DNA from: Demequinaceae bacterium UBA4004
Lineage (GTDB): Bacteria; Actinomycetota; Actinomycetes; Actinomycetales; Demequinaceae
Assembly (NCBI GenBank): GCA_002384765.1
Contig: DGBM01000279.1
Span: 25,068 to 38,898, forward strand
Direction of reading: 5' to 3'
Length of the DNA: 13,831 nucleotides
This document shows, in pieces, positions 8,531-13,831 of the stretch; position 1 is the stretch's first letter, and the number at the start of each line of letters is the position of its first letter. The translations under genes and the position numbers were made by a program. The notes beneath the pieces are model-generated. The model ran no database searches. It was given only the letters and a program-made list of their open reading frames with translations, and had not been told where the DNA came from.

Positions 8531-9206
8531 TCACGCAGCATGGACTGGGCGTCGGGCCATCAGCAGAAACCTCCGCCCCGCGAAGGTGATGGGCGCACTC
8601 TTGGGCTCGAGTCCTAGCAAGACGTCCGCGTGCCGCTCTGGTGAAAAGTCGCCGGGCGCCTCCCACGCACCATCGCGAGATAGCGCACCAGCGAAGCCAC
8701 ATGGGGAAAGGTGGTCTGCCCCTCCCACAACTCGGAGCGTTCAATCACGAGCCCCGCGGCGGACGCGGAGTCGACGTGAGACTCAAGCGTCTGTTCCGGA
8801 TAGGACGTTGCAAAGCCGAGCACTACTCGCAACTGCCTCAGGTTCTCCGCTGCTACCTGTTGGGTCACGAGCACTCCCCCGGGCCGCAAAACCCGGACCA
8901 TTTCTGCCGCGTCGCAGGCCTCGTGACGGGCCATGACCGCATCGAAGCGGTGGGCACGTTCGGCTCCCAGCCTTCGGTCGCCACGGTGTCACGCGGCAGT
9001 GCGTCACCGATCTGCGAGAGGAACTCTGCTCCCCCTGGTCCGATGTCGAGGGCGCTCGTGGCGCCCGCCAATGCCTCCCGCACTCACTCCTCATAGCTCC
9101 AGGGCGCGTCCTCTTGGGTCACTCCTTCGAGTTCGGAGAAGTCACCGCCGGAGACGGGACGCGCGTAAACCTCGCTCCAGTGAGCGATGAGAACTGCGTC
9201 ATTCAT
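8531..9206 (-). pseudogene. Class I SAM-dependent methyltransferase, disrupted
   Basis: Read on the minus strand, the ATG at 9206 has GGAAGG about 8 nt upstream and starts a coherent protein (MNDAVLIAHWSEVYARP) that meets an in-frame TGA at 9086-9084, codon 41, right after APWSYEE. The same frame continues with VREALAGATSALDIGPGGAEF (SAM-binding motif I is ALDIGPGG) and EGWEPNVPTA. At about 8947 the frame changes and the protein resumes as FDAVMARHEACDAAEMVRV, then LRPGGVLVTQQV; a family member would have a further stretch between these parts, so some sequence has been deleted. At 8666-8667 a second break occurs: adding one base gives V-P-W-EAPGDFSPERH and a sensible end, TFAGRRFLLMARRP, with a stop at 8533-8531. 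The C-terminal region also looks shorter than usual. Three independent lesions mean no full-length product. The substrate is unknown. Confidence 0.85.
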
Positions 9207-9279
9207 GCCGCCAGCCTTCCACAAGGAGATCGCGGATCCACCGAGACGGATCACTCGCGTCGCGTCTCGGAACGCGCCG

Positions 9280-9363
9280 ACCTCCGACGACGTTGCGACG
9301 GCGGCACACTCCGGCAGCGAGATCGCTCGCTGCGTCGAGGCGTTCTGGCGGCGCGAGGACTAA
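9280..9363 (+). pseudogene. Possible relic of a second kbl-like C-terminus
   Basis: In one frame this stretch reads TSDDVATAAHSGSEIARCVE, then AFWRRED and a TAA at 9361-9363. The intact Kbl ends [15 protein letters not shown] followed by four residues. Eleven of the 15 residues from AAHS to AF agree, and the DNA shares cgctgcgtcga followed after one mismatch by gcgttc. No further upstream similarity is apparent to me and there is no start, so it is at most a scrap. Chance similarity to a generic PLP-enzyme tail cannot be excluded. Confidence 0.25.
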
Positions 9364-9372
9364 TGTATACAT
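9363..9372. promoter_or_regulatory. Perfect 10-bp palindrome, candidate GntR operator site 1
   Basis: ATGTATACAT is a perfect palindrome with the GT..AC core common in GntR-family operators. It overlaps a second palindrome (TACATGTA, 9368-9375) and contains an extended -10-like TG then TATACA at 9364-9371. The regulator gene starts 51 bp further on. Confidence 0.5.
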
Positions 9373-9410
9373 GTAGCCCTCTAATCGTCCCAAAGTGCCC
9401 CACATTGCAG

Positions 9411-9424
9411 TAGTGTGCATACAT
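9411..9424 (+). promoter_or_regulatory. Candidate operator site 2 with -10 box for a leaderless transcript
   Basis: GTGCATACAT (9415-9424) matches site 1 at 8 of 10 bases, with a centre-to-centre distance of 52 bp, close to five DNA turns. TAGTGT (9411-9416) fits the actinobacterial TANNNT -10 pattern and lies 6 nt before the ATG at 9423, which would put transcription start on the start codon. No good -35 is visible. Confidence 0.45.
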
Positions 9425-10082
9425 GAGGGAGGCCCGAGATCAACGAGGACGGGCAAGCAGTCGCGCGTACACCACTCTCCGGTGCGAGATCCTGGATGGA
9501 CAGCTTTCGCCGGGAACGGTGCTGACCGAGGTGGATCAAGCAGAACGCCTGGGCGTGTCACGCACTCCATTGCGGGAGGCACTCTCGCGTCTGGGCGCCG
9601 ATGGACTTGTCTCCAAGCACGCAGGTCGAGGCCTCGTCGTGACGCCGGTTTCAGTCGATCATGTGACCGAGCTGTTCGAGGTTCGCCAGGCACTCGAGGG
9701 GCAAGCGGCACGGCTGGCCGCGCGGCGCCGCGATGTTTCCGTCTTTGTGGGACTCCGACGGCAGTTCCAAGATGTCGAGGCACTGCTTGCGGACAAGCAC
9801 CGCTACTACGAGTTGGTCGGCGAGCTCGACGCAGCCATCGACCATGCAGTCGGCAATCCGACCCTTGTCGCCACTCTGAACGGGGTGCGCACCCACGTCA
9901 CTCGGATCCGTCGACTCGCGCAGGACGACCCGGCGCGACTACGGGATGCGGCTCAAGAACATGTGCAGATCATTGACGCCATCGTCGATGGCGAGGAATC
10001 GCTCGCTGCCCACGCGACCCAACTGCACCTGCACCGCAGTCTTCGCTACATCCTGAAGTCCCTGGAAAGGAACGTCCCGTGA
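9423..10082 (+). CDS. GntR-family transcriptional regulator (FCD subfamily), likely controls prpDBC
   Basis: A 219-residue DNA-binding regulator that probably senses a propionate-pathway metabolite and controls the operon it heads. Residues about 12-76 form the winged helix-turn-helix with the hallmark [20 protein letters not shown] and a GRGLVVTPV wing; residues about 79-212 form the all-helical FCD effector domain ([18 protein letters not shown], then DHAVGNP). In FCD proteins an Asp and three His often bind metal; by alignment on the GN motif the first two positions are Val132 and Asp136 here, while His180 and His202 are kept, so metal binding may be altered. The ATG at 9423 is the first possible start, as an in-frame TAG lies at 9411-9413, and it has no Shine-Dalgarno sequence. 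Its stop overlaps the prpD start (GTGA), which implies co-transcription and coupling. Confidence 0.9.
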   Translation: MREARDQRGRASSRAYTTLRCEILDGQLSPGTVLTEVDQAERLGVSRTPLREALSRLGADGLVSKHAGRGLVVTPVSVDHVTELFEVRQALEGQAARLAARRRDVSVFVGLRRQFQDVEALLADKHRYYELVGELDAAIDHAVGNPTLVATLNGVRTHVTRIRRLAQDDPARLRDAAQEHVQIIDAIVDGEESLAAHATQLHLHRSLRYILKSLERNVP

Positions 10083-11587
10083 AGCTTCACCCCGTTCGGG
10101 TCTACTCGAGCTCAGAACCCTTGCCCCGCGAGAAGCAACTCGCCTGGAGCCTCGCCGAGGTGGCGGCCCAGAACGTCCCCGCAACCGCCGAGGTCGAGGC
10201 CATGGTCATCAACCGGATTATCGACAACGCAAGCGTCGCAGCCGCGTCACTTCGCCGCGCGCCGATCGTCTCGTCGCGCTCCCAGGCCACGGCACATCTG
10301 GTCTCGCGGGGCGGGAGAGGATCCACCGTCTTCGGGACCGACGCACTGACGAGTCCGGAGTGGGCCGCCTGGGCCAACGGCGTCGCGGTGCGCGAACTCG
10401 ACTACCACGACACGTTCCTCGCCGCCGAGTATTCACACCCGGGTGACAACATCCCCCCGATTCTCGCCGTGGCACAGCACATGGGCAAGACCGGCGAGGA
10501 GCTAGTGCGCGGCATCGTGACCGGGTATGAGATCCAGATCGATCTGGTGAAGGCCATCAGTTTGCATGAGTTCAAGATCGACCACGTCGCCCACCTAGGC
10601 CCGAGCGCCGCCGCCGGAATCGGCACCCTGCTCGGCTTGCCCACCGAGACGATCTTCCAGGCCATCGGCCAGGCACTCCACACGACGACAGCGACACGGC
10701 AATCGCGCAAGGGCGAGATCTCGACGTGGAAATCCCATGCGCCGGCCTTCGCGGGAAAGGCGGCCATCGAGTCCGTGGACCGGGCGATGCGCGGGCAGAC
10801 CAGCCCGACCCCCATCTACGAGGGCGAGGACGGCGTGATCGCCTGGTTGCTCGGCGGCAAGGATGCCCGCTACGAGGTTCCGCTCCCCGAGGCCGGGGAG
10901 CCGCGACGCGCCATCCTCGACAGCTACACCAAGGAGCACTCGGCCGAGTATCAGGCGCAAGCCTGGATCGACCTCGCCCGAAAGCTGGGGCGGGAGCACC
11001 CCGAACTGAAGGATCCCAAGAACGTGGCGTCGGTGGTTCTGCACACCAGCCATCACACGCATCACGTCATCGGGTCAGGCGCGAACGACCCGCAGAAGTA
11101 CGACCCGACGGCGAGCCGGGAGACCCTTGATCACTCGATTCCCTACATTTTCACGGTCGCGCTGCAGGACGGCTCCTGGGATCACAGCGCGTCCTACTCC
11201 CCGCAGCGGGCTGCTCGACCCGACTCCGTGGAGCTATGGCACAAAGTCACCACGCGCGAGGACGCGGAATGGACGCGGCGCTATCACGCGGTCGACCCCG
11301 CCCAGAAGGCGTTCGGCGGGCGTGTCGAATTCGAGTTGACCAACGGCACTCGACTGGTCGAAGAGATCGCGTTGGCGGATGCGCATCCGTTGGGAGCCCG
11401 ACCGTTCGCACGTGCGCAGTACATCCACAAGTTCCGAATCCTGGCAGACGGCGTGCTCGCCGGCGCGGAGATCGATCGGTTTCTCGACATCGCCCAGCGG
11501 CTACCCGAGTTGACGGCAGCTGAACTCACTGGCCTGAATGTCACCGCCGATCTGTCCGACATCCGCAACCCCGCAGGCATTTTCTAA
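10079..11587 (+). CDS. prpD: 2-methylcitrate dehydratase, MmgE/PrpD family
   Basis: PrpD dehydrates 2-methylcitrate to 2-methyl-cis-aconitate, the third step from propionyl-CoA in the methylcitrate cycle. The 502-residue protein is slightly longer than E. coli PrpD (483) and carries family segments such as [51 protein letters not shown] and [18 protein letters not shown], with the smaller C-terminal domain after about residue 300. MmgE/PrpD proteins also include cis-aconitate decarboxylase and epimerases, but prpB and prpC downstream settle the role. The GTG start overlaps the regulator stop by four bases, with AAAGGA about 7 nt upstream. Rehydration to 2-methylisocitrate would need an aconitase, not found in this window. 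Confidence 0.95.
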   Translation: MKLHPVRVYSSSEPLPREKQLAWSLAEVAAQNVPATAEVEAMVINRIIDNASVAAASLRRAPIVSSRSQATAHLVSRGGRGSTVFGTDALTSPEWAAWANGVAVRELDYHDTFLAAEYSHPGDNIPPILAVAQHMGKTGEELVRGIVTGYEIQIDLVKAISLHEFKIDHVAHLGPSAAAGIGTLLGLPTETIFQAIGQALHTTTATRQSRKGEISTWKSHAPAFAGKAAIESVDRAMRGQTSPTPIYEGEDGVIAWLLGGKDARYEVPLPEAGEPRRAILDSYTKEHSAEYQAQAWIDLARKLGREHPELKDPKNVASVVLHTSHHTHHVIGSGANDPQKYDPTASRETLDHSIPYIFTVALQDGSWDHSASYSPQRAARPDSVELWHKVTTREDAEWTRRYHAVDPAQKAFGGRVEFELTNGTRLVEEIALADAHPLGARPFARAQYIHKFRILADGVLAGAEIDRFLDIAQRLPELTAAELTGLNVTADLSDIRNPAGIF

Positions 11588-11610
11588 GCCCCAACGGAAG
11601 GACCAGCACT

Positions 11611-12504
11611 GTGCTGTATTCAAAGATTCCCGCCGCCCAGAAGCGGGCCGCGTTTCGACGGTCACTCGACAGCGGAAAGCTGCTGCGATTTCCGGGTGCG
11701 TTCAACCCGCTGAGCGCGAATCTGATCCAACAGAAGGGCTTCGAGGGCGTGTACATCTCGGGCGCGGTCATCGCGGCCGATCTCGGACTTCCCGACATCG
11801 GGCTGACGACGCTCACCGAGGTGGCCAACCGCGGCGGCCAGATCTCGCGGATGACCGACCTGCCGACGCTCATCGACGCAGATACCGGTTTCGGCGAACC
11901 GATGAACGTCGCCCGCACCGTGCAGACACTCGAAGATGCCGGGGTCGCTGGTCTACACATCGAGGACCAGGTCAACCCCAAGAGGTGCGGCCACCTCGAC
12001 GGCACAGCCATTGCCGACTCGGATACCGCGGTCAAGCGCATCCGTGCGGCCACGGACGCGCGTCGCGATCCCAACCTGCTGGTCATGGCGCGCACCGACA
12101 TTCGGGCCGTCGAGGGCCTCTCCGCGGCGGTCGATCGGGCGAAGGAGCTAGTGGATGCGGGAGCGGACGCGATCTTCCCGGAGGCGATGAAGGACCTCTC
12201 CGAGTTCGAGGCAATGCGGGGCGCCATCGACGTGCCGTTGCTTGCCAACATGACCGAGTTCGGCAAGTCCGAACTGCTGACCAACGAGCAACTCGCCAAC
12301 GTGGGCGTCAACATCGTGATCTACCCAGTCTCGCTACTGCGACTCGCGATGGGAGCGGCTGAGCGCGGCCTGGACACCCTGGTCGCAGAGGGCTCTTTGA
12401 ACTCGGAGGTCGCCAACATGCAGACCCGGGCGAGGCTCTATGAGCTCAACGACTACGCGGGTTACAACACCTTCGACGAGTCCGTTTTCAACTTCAGCCT
12501 CTAG
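11611..12504 (+). CDS. prpB: 2-methylisocitrate lyase
   Basis: PrpB splits 2-methylisocitrate to pyruvate and succinate, the carbon-releasing step of the methylcitrate cycle. The 297-residue protein belongs to the isocitrate lyase/PEP mutase superfamily and has the usual PrpB length. Seen in it: FPGAFNPLSANLIQQKGFEG, the magnesium-site DADTGFGEP, HIEDQVNPKRCGHLDG with the catalytic Cys126 in KRCGH, MARTDIRAVEG, FPEAMKDLSEF, LLANMTEFGKS and YPVSLLRLAM. The KRCGH form and the neighbours separate it from isocitrate lyase, which is much longer, and from PEP mutase. The GTG start has GGAAGG about 9 nt upstream, 23 bp after the prpD stop. Confidence 0.96.
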   Translation: MLYSKIPAAQKRAAFRRSLDSGKLLRFPGAFNPLSANLIQQKGFEGVYISGAVIAADLGLPDIGLTTLTEVANRGGQISRMTDLPTLIDADTGFGEPMNVARTVQTLEDAGVAGLHIEDQVNPKRCGHLDGTAIADSDTAVKRIRAATDARRDPNLLVMARTDIRAVEGLSAAVDRAKELVDAGADAIFPEAMKDLSEFEAMRGAIDVPLLANMTEFGKSELLTNEQLANVGVNIVIYPVSLLRLAMGAAERGLDTLVAEGSLNSEVANMQTRARLYELNDYAGYNTFDESVFNFSL

Positions 12505-12549
12505 AGGCACACCCCCCTGAGCAGACCCACTACCTCAAAGGAGTTCGCA

Positions 12550-13668
12550 GTGCTGGAAGACAAAGACGTCTACAAGGGTCTCGCCGGGGTGCCGGCCGAC
12601 TACACCGCCATTTCCACGGTCAACACCGCATCTAACTCGTTGCTATATCGCGGCTATCCGGTGCCGGAACTGGCCGCGAGCAGGAGCTTCGAGGCAGTGG
12701 CCTACCTGCTCTGGCACGGGGAGCTTGCCGATGCGCGGCAGTTTGCCGAGTTCAAGGCTCTCGAGCGTTCTCAGCGTTACCTCGATCCGATCGTGAAGCG
12801 CGTGATTGACGACCTGCCGCTGACGGCGCACCCGATGGACGTCCTCCGCACCGCCGTGAGCGTGATCGGTGCTCTCGACCCGGCGGCCGCCGACCCGTCG
12901 GTGGAGTCGAACCTGTCGAAATCGATCACCCTGCTGGCGAAGCTGCCGGCCATCGTCGCCTACGACCAGCGGCGTCGTCGGCATCAAGATCTGGTCGAGC
13001 CACGTGACGACCTCGGCTACTCCGCCAACTTCCTCTCCATGGCCTTCGGAGAAGTCCCGAGCGACGTGGTGGTGGACGCTTTCAACGTGTCGATGATTCT
13101 CTACGCCGAGCACTCCTTCAACGCCTCCACCTTCACCGCCCGCGTTGTCACCTCGACGCTGTCCGACCTCTACTCGGCGGTGGTGGCGGGCATCGGCGCC
13201 CTCAAGGGACCTCTGCACGGAGGCGCCAACGAGGCCGTCATGCACCTGTTCGACGAGATCGGCACGGCAGACAACGCCGATGCTTGGCTCGAGCGGGCAC
13301 TCGCGGACAAGCGAAAGATCATGGGATTCGGCCACCGCGTCTACAAGAACGGCGACTCCCGCGTCCCCACCATGAAGAAGGCGCTCGACACGCTCATCGT
13401 CGAGTACGACCGCCCCGATATGGCCGAACTCTACGACGCGCTCAACGAAGCGATGCAATCGCGCAAGGCGATCAAGCCCAACCTGGACTACCCCTCCGGC
13501 CCGGCGTACCACTTGATCGGCTTTGACACTGAGATGTTCACCCCGCTGTTCGTTGCCTCCCGCCTCACTGGGTGGACCGCGCACATCATGGAACAACTCG
13601 CGTCCAACTCGCTGATCCGCCCACTCTCCGTCTACAACGGAGTCGACGAACGCCACCTGGACGGCTAG
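12550..13668 (+). CDS. prpC: 2-methylcitrate synthase (citrate synthase family)
   Basis: PrpC condenses propionyl-CoA with oxaloacetate to 2-methylcitrate, opening the cycle, and often has some citrate synthase activity. The 372-residue length fits the short citrate synthase class of PrpC. The catalytic triad is visible: His223 in GPLHGGANEAV, His262 in GFGHRVYKNGDSR and Asp313 in NLDYPSG, with substrate-side RRRHQDLVEPRDDLGYSANF, YAEHSFNASTFTARV and a C-terminal IRPLSVYNG. The regulator-D-B-C order and placement favour methylcitrate over citrate synthase; kinetics cannot be read from sequence. The GTG start has AAAGGAG about 6 nt upstream, 45 bp after prpB, in a gap with no hairpin or promoter that I can see. 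Confidence 0.94.
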   Translation: MLEDKDVYKGLAGVPADYTAISTVNTASNSLLYRGYPVPELAASRSFEAVAYLLWHGELADARQFAEFKALERSQRYLDPIVKRVIDDLPLTAHPMDVLRTAVSVIGALDPAAADPSVESNLSKSITLLAKLPAIVAYDQRRRRHQDLVEPRDDLGYSANFLSMAFGEVPSDVVVDAFNVSMILYAEHSFNASTFTARVVTSTLSDLYSAVVAGIGALKGPLHGGANEAVMHLFDEIGTADNADAWLERALADKRKIMGFGHRVYKNGDSRVPTMKKALDTLIVEYDRPDMAELYDALNEAMQSRKAIKPNLDYPSGPAYHLIGFDTEMFTPLFVASRLTGWTAHIMEQLASNSLIRPLSVYNGVDERHLDG

Positions 13669-13721
13669 GCCTACACAGCGAAGACTCTGGTGACGCGACG
13701 TTGTTGAAGGCAGGCAGCGCC

Positions 13722-13742
13722 GTGACGGCCGGACACCGTCAC
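13722..13742. terminator. Hairpin between prpC and thiolase ends (possible bidirectional terminator)
   Basis: GTGACGG-ccggaca-CCGTCAC is a perfect 7-bp inverted repeat with a 7-nt loop, between convergent genes and overlapping the thiolase stop codon. There is no U-tract, which is not unusual in high-GC Actinobacteria. Position and stem quality make it the best terminator candidate of the window. Confidence 0.45.
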
Positions 13743-13831
13743 AGTGTGAGGATCAACGCCTCACCCTGTCCCCCACCGCCGCACAGAGCCACCACGGCCG
13801 TGCCGCCGCCCCTGCGTGACAGTTCGTGGAC
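13739..13831 (-). CDS. Thiolase (acetyl-CoA C-acyltransferase), C-terminal 30 residues only
   Basis: The minus strand carries an open frame from the window edge to a TGA at 13741-13739. It ends HELSRRGGGTAVVALCGGGG followed by QGEALILTL. The C-G-G-G-G-Q-G segment holds the second active-site cysteine of thiolases, which deprotonates the acyl-CoA, and lies as usual close to the C-terminus. It would cleave 3-ketoacyl-CoA in beta-oxidation or make acetoacetyl-CoA; 30 residues cannot separate the two. It is convergent with prpC. Confidence 0.85.
   Translation of the reverse strand, partial: VHELSRRGGGTAVVALCGGGGQGEALILTL

Noticed and set aside
9084..9086. In-frame TGA in the methyltransferase as a recoded (selenocysteine or read-through) codon
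   Set aside because: Two further frame breaks in the same gene make ordinary decay the simpler explanation, and the position is not a known catalytic cysteine site.
9199..9783. A minus-strand 194-residue frame across the GntR control region
   Set aside because: It crosses the promoter, operator and winged-helix coding sequence and has no recognisable motif.
1..13831. CRISPR array, insertion sequence ends, tRNA, rRNA or a defence/toxin system
   Set aside because: No regularly spaced repeats, transposase motifs, cloverleaf-like segments or toxin/nuclease domains were recognised on either strand.

Overview
This 13.8 kb window is high-GC bacterial DNA. GTG starts, a probable leaderless regulator gene and the protein types point to an Actinobacterium, perhaps a Micrococcales relative (inferred; no rRNA or other marker is present). 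It reads as ordinary chromosome carrying central and amino-acid carbon metabolism. I see no CRISPR array, insertion sequence, prophage, tRNA or rRNA.

Layout. (1) 2-1670 (+): a DEAD-box RNA helicase with a DbpA-type C-terminal domain, cut at its 5' end by the window edge. (2) 1689-2864 (-): a fold-type I PLP aminotransferase, convergent with the helicase and with a recognisable promoter. (3) 3162-5885 (+): pyruvate, phosphate dikinase, preceded by a leader with two short hairpins. (4) 5886-6265: no intact gene; a reading frame here resembles part of a DUF1295-type membrane protein. (5) 6266-8507 (+): tdh-kbl, the complete two-step route from threonine to glycine plus acetyl-CoA. (6) 8531-9422: a decay zone holding a methyltransferase pseudogene (one nonsense codon and two frame breaks) and a short Kbl-like tail relic, then the control region of the next operon. 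(7) 9423-13668 (+): a GntR/FCD regulator followed by prpD, prpB and prpC, the methylcitrate cycle for propionate. (8) 13739-13831 (-): the last 30 residues of a thiolase, convergent with prpC.

How the genes could work together (inference): Tdh/Kbl yields acetyl-CoA and glycine, the methylcitrate cycle turns propionyl-CoA plus oxaloacetate into pyruvate and succinate, a thiolase feeds acetyl-CoA (and propionyl-CoA from odd-chain acids), and PPDK can convert pyruvate to PEP. The region would suit growth on amino acids, propionate or fatty acids. The prp operon has the clearest regulation: two near-identical palindromic sites 52 bp apart upstream of and overlapping the start of its GntR gene, which has no Shine-Dalgarno sequence.

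I found no convincing undescribed multi-gene system. The most informative non-routine features are the prp control region and the relics between kbl and the GntR gene.
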